A program made the position numbers and the translations under genes. A model generated the notes under the pieces. It was given only the letters and a program-made list of their open reading frames with translations. It did no database searches and was not told the origin of the DNA. A stretch of DNA of 64,000 nucleotides from Bradyrhizobium sp. CCGB01 (GTDB lineage: Bacteria > Pseudomonadota > Alphaproteobacteria > Rhizobiales > Xanthobacteraceae). Below, in pieces: positions 1 through 8,631 of this stretch (positions are counted from its first letter, which is position 1; each line of letters starts with the position of its first letter). The DNA is taken from NCBI RefSeq assembly GCF_024199795.1, contig NZ_JANADK010000001.1:1860001-1924000 (forward strand), written 5' to 3'.

Positions 1-246
1 TCGACCGGCTGCATCTGGAGTTTCCCTTCGCCGGCTCGCGAATGCTGCGAGGCCTGCTGGCTGCCGAGGGGTGCAAGATCGGCCGCCGGCATGTCAAAAC
101 GCTCATGCGGCGGATGGGGATAGAGGCGCTCTACCGCTGTCCGCACACCACCCCACCTGAGCCCGGCCACAAGATCTATCCCTATCTACTGCGCGGCATG
201 GAGATCACGCGTCCCAACCAGGTCTCGGCGATGGACATCACCTAGA
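1..246 (+). mobile_element. IS3-family transposase OrfB fragment, first copy
   Basis: This stretch is nearly identical to 1801-2045, the middle of an IS3-family orfB (helix-turn-helix end and start of the integrase region). It lacks one 3-bp codon that the other copy has after its Arg-Met-Gly. Both copies lose IS homology within a few bases of the same place, just after a Met-Asp-Ile-Thr motif; here a TAG stop follows at once. The window edge cuts the left side. It is a dead fragment and cannot make a functional transposase. Confidence 0.8.
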
Positions 247-317
247 TCCCGAGGCGCGAGGACAGCGACTTCCTCAATCTGTCGAAGAGGCGCATCTCAC
301 CTTCCGGGGCAAGTCCG

Positions 318-533
318 ATGGCGAAATCGCCTTCGGCCCTCAAGGGCTTCCTGGACGTGCGCTACGGCATTCGCGACAGATCGGCCTGCGTCGAGTTCTC
401 ATGGGAAGGGCACGACGAAAATGACCCCGTCTGCGGTCGCGGATGGGTTATGATCGGCACCGCGGGCAGATTCGTCGGCCACTTCTACATCTACAATGGC
501 GACGATTCAAGCCTCGTTTGCGAACGTGGCTGA
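318..533 (+). CDS. hypothetical protein, probably an N-terminally broken remnant
   Basis: A 71-codon open frame starts ATGGCGAAATCG and encodes a compact domain with motifs such as FLDVRYGIRDR and VEFSWEGHDEN, which read like real coding sequence. An adjoining frame just upstream (about 290-330) reads into the same domain as GKSDGEIAFG, so a 1-base indel near 335 may have separated the true N-terminus. The family was not recognised. It directly follows the IS3 fragment, so truncation by the insertion is plausible. No clear ribosome binding site precedes the ATG. Confidence 0.4.
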   Translation: MAKSPSALKGFLDVRYGIRDRSACVEFSWEGHDENDPVCGRGWVMIGTAGRFVGHFYIYNGDDSSLVCERG

Positions 534-549
534 GTTCTTCATCAGCCTG

Positions 550-750
550 CTAGTCGCGCTCCCTCTCAGCCAACGTCCGGAGCGTTCGCATGTCAACACG
601 TCCGTCCGCGGGAGTATCAATGTAGTCGATTTGTACGTCCGACATCTCAAGAATCTCTGCTTTGGATAGGGCTTCTCTCGCGGTGGACCTTTGTATGGAG
701 AAATACTTCCGGCCGTACTCCGTTCGATGACAGGTAATAGTGTAGGTCAC
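550..750 (-). CDS. small hypothetical protein, 66 aa
   Basis: A GTG start at 750 gives a 66-residue protein opening VTYTITCHRTEYGRKYF and ending with a charged helical segment (TLRTLAERERD). Composition changes from protein-like to IS-like upstream of this GTG, which is why the longer open frame up to 948 was not used. A purine-rich stretch lies upstream but is a poor Shine-Dalgarno match. There is no signal peptide or membrane segment. The family was not recognised. It stands alone between IS remnants. Confidence 0.4.
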   Translation of the reverse strand: MTYTITCHRTEYGRKYFSIQRSTAREALSKAEILEMSDVQIDYIDTPADGRVDMRTLRTLAERERD

Positions 751-1074
751 AGGCAGCCCCCGTTGAAGGTAGTGAGTATACCGACTTATTGAAATAAGGG
801 ACCGACCAATACTGGTAGTGCGTCTGGGCGACACAATGTCGCCCCGAGCTGTCGGTGTTCCGGCTGTATTGTTCCGGCTGTCGTTGTTCCGGGCTCGCCG
901 CTCGGCGTAGTACCCAGGACAATGCTGTCCACAAAGTTGGCGGAGCATTATAGGAAATGCGTTTCATGGGTATACTACCAATGCCGAATAACTTCCTGTT
1001 AATTCCTGGTGGCGAGCAAACGGAGAAAAAATCGCAGCAGCAGACATCTGCAGGTATTAGGTTGTCGGTGCTCT

Positions 1075-1320
1075 CACAATAGCAGACATGATTGTAGTGC
1101 TCGACGAAGGCGCGTACTTGCCACGAGATCGCCAGGCAGGTAGTAATTGTCGAGCAGAATGCTGTTCTTCAGGGTCTGATGCCAGCGCTCAATCATTCCC
1201 TGGGTCTGGGGTGGTACAGAGCACCACGAACGTGCTGCATGCCCTTCTGATCGAGCCACTTGGCCAGATCGTCCGCGACGTAATTCGAATTATTGTCGCT
1301 GCTCGGGAAATCTGAACAGC
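1075..1320 (-). mobile_element. IS3-family transposase remnant (integrase core, C-terminal part)
   Basis: Two minus-strand frames carry pieces of an IS3-family OrfB: YVADDLAKWLDQKGMQHV and ERWHQTLKN followed by LLDNYYLPGDL. The same motifs occur in the remnant at 25377-25900, so both come from one IS type. Frameshifts separate the pieces and the C-terminus is lost. Only the region between the second catalytic Asp and the Glu helix is left, so it is inactive. Confidence 0.75.
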
Positions 1321-1380
1321 ACGATAAGTGGAGTTTCTGCCTGACGGCGGGCAAGATTGGCCGGCGAATCAGGAGAGACG

Positions 1381-2052
1381 ATGAGCAGACGAGCACGGCG
1401 GAACCACACTCCCGTCTTCAAGGCGAAGGTGGCGCTTGCCGCTGTCAAGGGTGACCGGACGCTGGCGCAACTGGCGGAGCAGTTCGACGTCCACTCCAAT
1501 CAGATCACATCATGGAAGGCGGCGCTGCCGATATGTTCGGTCCAGGCAGCGGGAGCCGGCTCGCCGAGCCCATGATCGACGTGAAGTCGCTGCACGCCAA
1601 GATCGGCGAGTTGACGCTGGAGAACGATTTTTTAGAAGGAGCGCTCACCCAAGGCGGGATTGCTGAGAGCAAAATGATGATCGACCGTGAACACGATCTG
1701 CCGATCAGCAAGCAGGCGGAAGCTCTGAACATCAGCCGCGGCAGCGTCTACTATCTGCCGCGCCCAGTGCCGCCCAAAGACCACGCGCTGATGCAAAGGC
1801 TCGACCGGCTGCATCTGGAGTTTCCCTTCGCCGGCTCGCGAATGCTGCGAGGCCTGCTGGCTGCCGAGGGGTGCAAGATCGGCCGCCGGCATGTCAAAAC
1901 GCTCATGCGGCGGATGGGGATGATAGAGGCGCTCTACCGCTGTCCGCACACCACCCCACCTGAGCCCGGCCACAAGATCTATCCCTATCTACTGCGCGGC
2001 ATGGAGATCACGCGTCCCAACCAGGTCTCGGCGATGGACATCACCTACATTG
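1381..2052 (+). mobile_element. truncated IS3-family element (orfA and 5' part of orfB)
   Basis: OrfA starts at the ATG at 1381 (SRRARRNHTPVFKAKVALAA, then an HTH reading LAQLAEQFDVHSNQI). Near 1515 the frame shifts by a small deletion and continues as the leucine-rich coiled part (MIDVKSLHAKIGELTLEND). OrfB begins around 1678 with IDREHDLPISKQAEALNISR and runs to MDITYI at about 2050, where IS homology stops and a molybdenum-hydroxylase remnant begins. All of the DDE integrase core is missing. Its 1801-2045 part is repeated at the left edge of the window. Confidence 0.85.
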
Positions 2053-2059
2053 CGATCTT

Positions 2060-2550
2060 GAACGTTCACCGCTCGTTGTTAAAGGCTTCCCGTCATGGCG
2101 GCCGCGATGCGGCACGTGGCTCATCTGGCTATACGCAATCGCGGTGCGATCGGCGGCAGCTTGTCCCATGCTGATCGGGCCGCCGAACTGCCGATGCTAT
2201 CGGCATTCTACGATGCAAGGATCTCCATTCGAGGACCAAATGGGTCCCGGACCGTCGCCGCGGAAGAGTTCTTCATCGATGCTCTGACGAGTTGTTTGGA
2301 GCCAAACGAAATCGTCGTGGAAGTTAAATTCCCGATCCTCGATCACGATGGTTGGGCCTTCGAGGAGGTCGCGCGGCGCTTCGGCGATTTCGCGCTAGCA
2401 AGCATCGCTCTTTCCGTTCGTCGCTCGGGCTCAAAGCCTCGAGACGCGCGTATCGCGGTAATGTGCGTCGCGGACACTCCGCTGCGCTTGAAGGAAGCTG
2501 AGCGAGAGCGCGTCGCCCTGACGCTTGACGAACAGGCTCCGGAGCTCACG
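2060..2550 (+). pseudogene. FAD-binding (medium) subunit of a molybdenum hydroxylase, N-terminally truncated
   Basis: The frame beginning at 2095 reads RHVAHLAIRNRGAIGGSL, the conserved second FAD-binding stretch of CoxM/xanthine dehydrogenase FAD subunits, followed by AAELPMLSAF and the C-terminal domain (EEVARRFGDFALAS). Such subunits are normally about 270-290 residues and start with an FAD loop; here the first 90-100 residues are replaced by the IS3 fragment. The C-terminal 50-60 residues are also missing, because at about 2550 the reading passes directly into the C-terminal part of the iron-sulfur subunit. It cannot be functional. Confidence 0.75.
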
Positions 2551-2552
2551 GG

Positions 2553-2715
2553 CTCCAGTGCGGCCACTGCACGCCCGGCATGTTGATGACCGGCTAGGAC
2601 TTGCTTGGAAAGTATCCTCTCGCGACCGACGAGGACATCCGGGAGGGTCTTTCCGGAAATCTTTGCCGCTGCACTGGCTACCAGAACATACTGGCGGCGA
2701 TCCGCGGCGCCGCTA
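2553..2715 (+). pseudogene. 2Fe-2S (small) subunit remnant of the same molybdenum hydroxylase
   Basis: From 2556 the plus strand reads QCGHCTPGMLMTG, then an in-frame TAG at 2595-2597, then [20 protein letters not shown]. These are the two cysteine pairs of the C-terminal [2Fe-2S]-binding helical domain (CGxC and CRC) of CoxS-type subunits. The N-terminal plant-ferredoxin-like domain is absent. The usual gene order in this family is FAD, Fe-S and large subunits; here a deletion has fused the first two and the large molybdenum subunit is missing. Confidence 0.8.
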
Positions 2716-2738
2716 CGAAGCGCTTGGAGAGAAAGCTA

Positions 2739-3303
2739 TCAAGCTGAATTTTCTCGCCGCCGGACGTCTGGATGAAAAAGAGCATCTTTGTCGCCGACGC
2801 AGAGCGGAACGAGACGATCGATCTTCCAGTTAGCAGCGCGTTGATCCGGCACAAGCAGGGTAACGTGTTGTTCCACACTGGATGTCATCCGTCCGTCGTC
2901 ACCGATGCGCAGGGGCGTTGGGGTCAGCTCGCAAAGGTCATGAGGCCGATGATGGGCGCGAACCAGACACTGGTGCCGAGCCTGGCTTGCACGGGCCTCG
3001 GGTCGGACGACGTCGACATCGTCATCAACTCACACTTTCATCCGGACCATTGCGGCTGCAATCAGTTCTTTCGCAAGGCGACGATTTTCGCTCATGCCAA
3101 GGAGATTGAAGCGGCGAGGGCGCCTGGCGCCGACACCGCAGGATATCTCAAAGTCGACTTGGGATTACGGACAGCCCATAGAACTCGTAAACGGCGAGAA
3201 AGATCTGTTCGGAGACGCCACCTTGGTGCTGGTTCCGCTTCCGGGCCACACGCTCGGGACGATGGGCGCGCTCGTTAGGATTTGTACTGCACCACATTTC
3301 TAG
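2739..3303 (+). pseudogene. metallo-beta-lactamase-fold lactonase-like protein, frameshifted and truncated
   Basis: The region resembles N-acyl homoserine lactonase-like enzymes of the metallo-beta-lactamase fold. The start ([10 protein letters not shown]) is in one frame; after a 1-base slip near 2770 the frame from 2772 reads KKSIFVADAERNE, then HTGCHPS and the zinc motif SHFHPDHCGCN (HxHxDH) at about 3030-3065. A second slip near 3160 moves to the frame reading DLFGDATLVLVPLPGHTLG, which holds the next metal-binding His. Homology ends near 3280 and the last third is missing. Substrate cannot be told from what is left; quorum-signal hydrolysis is only a family-level guess. Confidence 0.7.
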
Positions 3304-3666
3304 AGGACTTTACTGCGAGGTACCCGAATGGTGCACACTTCATGCCATGGCCCTGCGCGAATTTCGGCGAGCCTCGCTGATGCCAGAGCGATTGAAAAGA
3401 AACAAGCGGAGCCACAGCGTGCACGTGGCGCCTGAGGCGGTCGAACTATTCAGGCCAGGGATGTGCGACCCTCACAGTCAGGACATCCGCATCCGATTGG
3501 CCGTGGCGCTTGCACGCAGCAAATTTGCAGCGCGCCCGCTGCGATGGCAGGCCTCGGCCTTGATCGGCTCTGGCCGCGAACCGGCGACGTTGCGCTCGGG
3601 CTGCGGGCGCAGCTGATGAAGTCGGCGAACCGGCCGGCTAGCGATTAACTTCCAACGGAGAGGTCA
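3304..3666. other. no recognised gene; one open frame of doubtful reality
   Basis: A plus-strand frame at 3347-3616 could encode 89 residues, and a neighbouring frame could encode 61, but neither has a convincing ribosome binding site, domain or protein-like composition. The stretch is probably non-coding or a decayed remnant between the lactonase pseudogene and the small gene at 3667. Confidence 0.4.
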
Positions 3667-3795
3667 ATGCCAATTTTTACTGCCGCCACAACGGCTGTTC
3701 TTGCGACCGCCGGCATCACCAGCACCTTTGTCGATGAAGCGGAAATCGTGGAATTGGACCCAAGGCCTGAGGATGACGGGGGAGAAGACGAATAA
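3667..3795 (+). CDS. small acidic-tailed hypothetical protein, 42 aa
   Basis: The ATG at 3667 is preceded by a good ribosome binding site (GGAGAGGTCA just before ATG). The predicted peptide has a short hydrophobic Ala/Thr/Val-rich N-terminus (PIFTAATTAVLATAG) and a strongly acidic C-terminus (LDPRPEDDGGEDE). The hydrophobic part is too short for a confident membrane segment. The family was not recognised. The main support is the spacing of the ribosome binding site and the clear change from apolar to acidic residues; it could be spurious. Confidence 0.35.
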   Translation: MPIFTAATTAVLATAGITSTFVDEAEIVELDPRPEDDGGEDE

Positions 3796-3860
3796 CGGCG
3801 ATCTCCGCTTTCAGATCCCCGGATTTCGTACCTTTTTTTACGAGCTTCAGTTGTCCCCGT

Positions 3861-4275
3861 ATGCCGCATCGACCTGACGACAGGCTGACGACTCCAATGG
3901 ATGGCGAGATCATTTGTCAATCCCGCAGACGCGGCGATGCGGCTGGCTGCCGAGCTATCATTGAAGTCGGCCGTGAATTGATTGAGCAGAAGAAGCCGCT
4001 CGGACACGGCAATTTTCCTGCCTTGGATCGATGCAGATTTTGGGATGGCAAAGAGCGCGGCCGGCAACTTCATCAATGTTGCAAATGTTTATGGCACCAA
4101 ACTTCCAACCATTGGAAATTTGGCCCCAACCGCTCTCTACGCTCTTGCTGCGCCGTCAACGCCGCCCGAAGTCCACGAGCAAATCGAAGACCGCGCTGCC
4201 AAGGGAGAGAAGGTAACGCCCCAAGGCCGACGCATTCGCGGCGTCTTGTGCAGACCTCATTCGCGCCAAGGGTAG
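3861..4275 (+). pseudogene. DUF3102-like protein, frameshifted (cassette copy 1)
   Basis: The ATG at 3861 opens MPHRPDDRLTTPMDGEIICQ. The family body then continues across small indels: IIEVGRELIEQKKPLGHGNF in the first frame and LPWIDADFGMAKSAAGNF in the frame from 3982, on to TALYALAAPSTPPEV and IEDRAAKGEKVT. The pattern 'GHGNxxPWIDxxFG...FxNVAxVYG' is what I associate with DUF3102 proteins of rhizobia, often found on plasmids and islands. A conserved upstream stretch (ACGAGCTTCAGTTGTCCCCGT) precedes the ATG in both copies. It converges with the DUF3892-like gene. Confidence 0.6.
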
Positions 4276-4288
4276 ATGTTATTGAGAA

Positions 4289-4573
4289 TCACAAACACTC
4301 AGCGAGTAAAAGAAGATTGTCAGGTTGAATGTCGTCCGCCATCGTCTTGATGTACTTGTGCCCCTCGTGCGTGGCCCACACCACCTCGACCCTGCGGCCG
4401 TTTTCTTCGACGTAAAACTCCCATTCGTCGCTCTCGATATCTTTGATAGCCTGATCGATGGATCGCTTCCACGGCGTCCCGTCGGGGTTTGCTCCTCCAA
4501 CATGTGTGATTCTTTCGTGAGGGTTCTTTTTGTCCGTCTTGCTGACGCAGCGAATGCGTGCGCGTTTAACCAT
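4289..4573 (-). CDS. DUF3892-like small protein, 94 aa (cassette copy 1)
   Basis: The ATG at 4573 is preceded by a purine-rich ribosome binding site (AGGAGAG, 7 bases upstream). The protein opens VKRARIRCVSKTDKKNPHER, then reads GGANPDGTPWKRSIDQAI, WEFYVEENGRRVEVVWATH and YIKTMADDIQPDNLL. This matches the pattern I know as DUF3892: a short soluble beta-rich protein with conserved NPDG, W and HxGxKYxKT positions. No function is established for it. The copy is intact, whereas the one at 10559-10823 is frameshifted. Its upstream region is the dispersed repeat at 4625-4875, which probably supplies the promoter. Confidence 0.65.
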   Translation of the reverse strand: MVKRARIRCVSKTDKKNPHERITHVGGANPDGTPWKRSIDQAIKDIESDEWEFYVEENGRRVEVVWATHEGHKYIKTMADDIQPDNLLLLAECL

Positions 4574-4624
4574 TCTAGTCTCTCCTAAATCTGAAAGTCC
4601 CGAAGGCCCAGCATAGATCAATGG

Positions 4625-4875
4625 TTGGATTAGGCGGCCACCAATCCTGGTAGGTGCGGGGGACCTTTCACTATACAGCTTGGAGGAGTCGCTCATGGAC
4701 TGCCATCCGCGCGCGCCGCGCTGGTCAGCTTTGCTAGGCAGGCGGCAGGGCGGCAACCAAAGTTAGCGAACCGTGATAGGGACAGCGCGTTATAGGGAAG
4801 GACAAAGCGCCGAGTCATGTCGTCACTAACTTCACTGACAGCGCGAGCGCGGTACGGACAGCGTCGGGCTACGCG
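4625..4875. repeat. dispersed palindromic repeat, copy R1
   Basis: The sequence from ATTAGGCGGCCACCAATCC to about 4875 recurs with divergence at 10860-11135 and 31673-31865, and in part near 14236-14310. The core runs from GTTAGCGAACCGTGATAGGG to GAGTCATGTCGTCACTAAC; its two ends (GTTAGCG and the CACTAAC side) are inverted repeats able to fold into an imperfect stem. The left part lies directly upstream of the DUF3892-like gene on the minus strand. No transposase is associated. Confidence 0.6.
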
Positions 4876-5112
4876 ATCCTCCGACTCCGAGTCACGCTGC
4901 TTCTGTCGCGAGCCGCTTTGTCTTGGAAATCGGCCCGGAGTTGAGCGAGCAAAGCGCGGCACTAAGCGCATTTATGAAATCCCACATGGCCAACGCGCCA
5001 CCTTGGGTTGAGCTCGCCTAGCAGGTCGGCCAGCGAGCGAACGGGCTATTCCGCTCGGCGTATAAGCTGCGCTGGGCAGGAGTTCTCGGCCGCCAGTCAT
5101 AGCCCGCCCATC

Positions 5113-5145
5113 AAGCCCGCTCCAGCGTACGCTGGGGCGGGCTTT
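5113..5145 (+). terminator. strong hairpin, likely Rho-independent terminator
   Basis: AAGCCCGCTCCAGCG and CGCTGGGGCGGGCTT form a 15-bp stem with one mismatch around a 2-base loop. A short T-containing tail (TTTCCC, then TTCTTTTT) follows on the plus strand. No intact plus-strand gene ends just before it, so it probably terminated a gene that has since been lost. It could also act as a bidirectional hairpin. Confidence 0.6.
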
Positions 5146-5203
5146 CCCTGTTCTTTTTGCCGACTGGCGTTAACGCTGGTTCTAGGGGGCGTTGGGGGAA
5201 TAC

Positions 5204-5476
5204 GTGAGCGCGGCTCGCGAGTTTATCGACTTCTGAACCGAGAACAGCATTCAAGCCGTCGAGCAGTACAGGACTCCCGGCGCGTCGCAGGATGTGGCGG
5301 AACTCAGCCGATATCTTGTCGAGGCCGCTGGGGAGCGGGGTATTTCGGAGCCCGACTTGCGGGCTGAGATCGGCGAAGTCTCCGAATACATCAGGGACCG
5401 GCTCAAGGCGGTGAACGACGCTGAGCGCAAGCGGCGGAGGTTGGCCACGGCGCCGTGCTGCGAGTCGATGCTCTAA
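5204..5476 (+). pseudogene. DUF768-like small protein with an in-frame stop
   Basis: From the GTG at 5204 (behind GGGGGAATAC) the frame reads SAAREFIDF, a TGA stop at 5234-5236, then TENSIQAVEQYRTPGASQDV and VEAAGERGISEPDLRAEIGE, ending in a basic helical stretch. The pattern 'EFIDFW..EN' followed by a helical bundle is that of rhizobial DUF768-type proteins, in which the stop position is usually Trp (TGG to TGA). The C-terminus after ERKRRRLAT may also be shifted. A single-base nonsense change is the simplest reading. Confidence 0.55.
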
Positions 5477-5809
5477 AACGTTGCCAGGCCCTAGCCAGAG
5501 CCATCCTTCTGAACATAATTCAATGCACCGGGGCAAGCACTGGGTAAAAGTTACAACAAAGTACAAGTCCGGTTGGACTAACGGCTTCCGATGCAGGATA
5601 AGGATTGCCTTGGCACGCAAAGCCTTGAGCATGGTTCGTGCAAGTCCCTTGTATTGCCCCGCCATTGGCAGGCGAAAACCAACAGTGCCGAACCCCGTTG
5701 ATTCTTCCAGTACGACGGAGCAGGAAGCCCCTGCGCCATGGCCTCAGAAAGAAGAAGAACTGGGCGAGCACCAAAAGTGACAGAAATCTCTGTCCAGCTC
5801 GGTTGATAT

Positions 5810-6270
<461 letters not shown>

Positions 6271-6279
6271 TAGCTTGAC

Positions 6280-7430
6280 CGGGCTGACGACAATATCGTG
6301 CTCGATCCCGATGGCTTTGCCGGCTGATGCCGAGCTCCGAGCGAGTCGCGATCTTGGTGTGAAGCGCAGACCGCCGATCAGCGGTCGCGCGCGCGTTTCC
6401 GTCGCAGGGGCGACTCATTGAGATGATGGAGCTGGTCGCTCCGATCTTAGCACTTTAAGCGCGCGACGCTTCATCGTCGCGGTCAGCTTTTTTGCTTTGG
6501 ATCGACCGGGTGTTTTGGATGCAAGACTGCCGATGCTTGATCGTTGCTCCTGCTTGGTCTGCGTCATCGCCATCCTCCAAATAGATTCATCAATACGAGC
6601 TGGAGCATGCTTGCGATCGCAACTAGCGCCTCAAGCACGGCCGCTCACGGGCTCGGGCCAAAGCTGGTTGTGGCGAGCAGACCGGTGCGGTCAGCAGCAG
6701 AAAAAGAATCCTGTTCGCTTCATAACCGGCGGCTGCTCGACTGCGTTTAGAACCCGACATCACCAGCGGGCCTTCGTGCCTAAAAAGCGACCTGACCAGC
6801 TCCGCCCGCGGCGCTTAAGCGAAATCTCATAATAGGAAAAATGGTCGGACATCCACAATCGTTGCATTTCTGTTTACGGCGAACTCCGATCGTGGCGCCG
6901 CCTCCTCTGCTCAACGTATGGGGCCGTTGTGAAGCATCGTGCGACGTTGCTGACAACCCCTTCGACAGTTTTGCACATCGACTGCGGTGAAAACTATCAA
7001 AAAATGTCAGTCCAACGCTAGATTCCGTCAAGCCCGCTGTTGCGTAGCAAATGGCTTTATAGGAAGAGCAACATCTTCATTGTCGGTGAGGTGTATGTTC
7101 GGTTGGACTTTTCAGCTGAAAGAGCGCATTCGAGCGTCTCCAATGTGCTTTCTCGTAAGCCCGTTCCTTCGGGATGAAGTCGGTCAAAGGAGCAGCGTGC
7201 ATTGTCCTTGTTCCCCCATTTGCATGACGACGCTTTTCTGGCCTTTTTCGCGCGATTACAAGCACATGTACGCAGCGTGCCTACTCGACATCCATGAGCG
7301 CTACTTTTCGAGCGCGCCGGCGTTTCCGACGCCGCGGCAGGTCGGTCATGGCATCGACGACGTCATGCGGGCGAACCGCGGGTTGTGAAACGAAGGCCTC
7401 GATTTGGGCGCTCCACCGGAAACGATCTCG
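6280..7430. other. about 1.1 kb without a recognised gene
   Basis: Several open frames of 60-130 codons exist on both strands, but none has a clear start signal or a recognisable family. The longest, 6987-7388 plus, would encode a 133-residue protein rich in Arg, Cys and Phe with no domain I know. The stretch is most likely a mixture of decayed sequences between the panC remnant and the transporter remnant. Confidence 0.4.
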
Positions 7431-7590
7431 GCGGGCCGCCGACGACGCGGATGTCGTGCTCGCCTCGGTTGCCGGCAGATCGCGGCCGAACGCCTTGGCG
7501 GCTTTCAGATTGACTACCAGCTCGTACTTGGTCGGTGTTTGCACCGGCTAATCAGCCGGCTTCGCTCCGGCCCTTATCAGCGCAATCATG
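7430..7590 (-). pseudogene. ABC-type substrate-binding protein, C-terminal remnant
   Basis: On the minus strand the reading GAKPAD, a stop, then PVQTPTKYELVVNLKAAKAFG matches the conserved C-terminal end of a large family of uncharacterised ABC substrate-binding proteins, which end 'PxxPTKYELVxNLKTAKALGL'. These are common beside IS elements in rhizobia. Only about 40 residues remain, with an in-frame TAG, and the following residues (from STTSAS) are unrelated. Confidence 0.6.
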
Positions 7591-7680
7591 GGCCATGCAG
7601 GAGCGGCCCCAACGTAAGCGTCTTCTTCGCTCAAGGCTCGGACGAAAGTTTCGGACGCCAAAACCTCGCGCTGCTTAGGT

Positions 7681-8631
7681 TTACATTTCTGAATCTGAAA
7701 TGCGGGTCAGCATCTTCACGTGCGGCCCCGCCCGTTTGAAGACCGGCTGCCAAAAGGCATAGGCCGACTCGGCGAAACTCGCGCTTATGGCGAACTTCGT
7801 GAGCGCCGCTCGATATGCGGCCTGTAGCGGGCAGCCTTGCCCCTCGACAAGGTGCCAGATGAAATGAGCGACCTGGCGCGCGTACGTACTAGGATACCCT
7901 CGGAGGTTGGCTACGATCTCAAGCCGCACGGTCCCGGTGTCGCGCGTCGCCGGTTCCGTGATATTGGCAAGCCAGATGAAGATTGATGGATCAATGCTCG
8001 CTGCATAACCGTCGCGCTTGAGCTGCTGATTGATTATAGAGAACGCGATGGCGGCTTCTCTGAAGCATTCGCTCAGGATAAAGTTCGCCTGATTCTCCAC
8101 CTTGCCGTTCTGAAGATCATTCAGCAATCTGAGAGCCTCGTCAGTAAGCCGCCGCATGTATTGCGGCTGCGCCGCGCTATCGGCAAGTTCCTTCTGCACG
8201 ATCAACTCGGCCGCATCCGCGCGGAGCTCCGTCGCGGTTTCTTTGAGAACGGTCAAAAAATTGCTTTCAAGAGCGGAGCCGATGTCTTTCGACGCCGCTT
8301 CGCCCCCCGCCCGTTCCTCTACGAGATCGGCAATCTTCACCATCATCTCAGTGGTAGTGTCGGAATTTAGGAGTTCGTCCTTCAGCGCTGCCGCATTCCG
8401 AGATTCAAGCACAGCAACGGGACTCGGAGCCGTCGCTTGCCTCGCCAGCGTTGTTTCATCACACGTCTTCTCTCCTGTGCGCTCCGATCGCGGATTGGAA
8501 GCAGCAATCCCGCTGGACAACACAAACAGGCCATCGTCAACGGCTCGGCTCGCCGCCGCGGTAAGCTCCACTAGCGAGCGTCGCGCGCAACGCGCGTGAC
8601 TAGCACGGCGCCTTTTCTGTGTGTGGCTCAT
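7681..8631 (-). CDS. unknown 316-residue protein, partner of the ParA-like ATPase
   Basis: The family was not recognised. The N-terminal 90 residues are basic and low in structure (SHTQKRRRASHARCARR). Residues from about 95 on are mostly helical and protein-like (LVEERAGGEAASKDIGSALE; YMRRLTDEALRLLNDLQNG), followed by a segment rich in aromatic residues near the C-terminus. There is no signal peptide or membrane span. The start overlaps the 3' end of the upstream parA-like gene by 32 bases, a strong sign of translational coupling. The basic tail could bind DNA and the rest might act as a ParB-like or cargo adaptor, but that is inference; no HTH or ParB box is visible. Confidence 0.7.
   Translation of the reverse strand: MSHTQKRRRASHARCARRSLVELTAAASRAVDDGLFVLSSGIAASNPRSERTGEKTCDETTLARQATAPSPVAVLESRNAAALKDELLNSDTTTEMMVKIADLVEERAGGEAASKDIGSALESNFLTVLKETATELRADAAELIVQKELADSAAQPQYMRRLTDEALRLLNDLQNGKVENQANFILSECFREAAIAFSIINQQLKRDGYAASIDPSIFIWLANITEPATRDTGTVRLEIVANLRGYPSTYARQVAHFIWHLVEGQGCPLQAAYRAALTKFAISASFAESAYAFWQPVFKRAGPHVKMLTRISDSEM

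Noticed and set aside
6480..6510. GTCAGCTTTTTTGCTTTGG as a possible tts box (type III secretion promoter)
   Set aside because: Only the first half fits; the TCGAAAGC part is missing and no secretion or effector gene follows.
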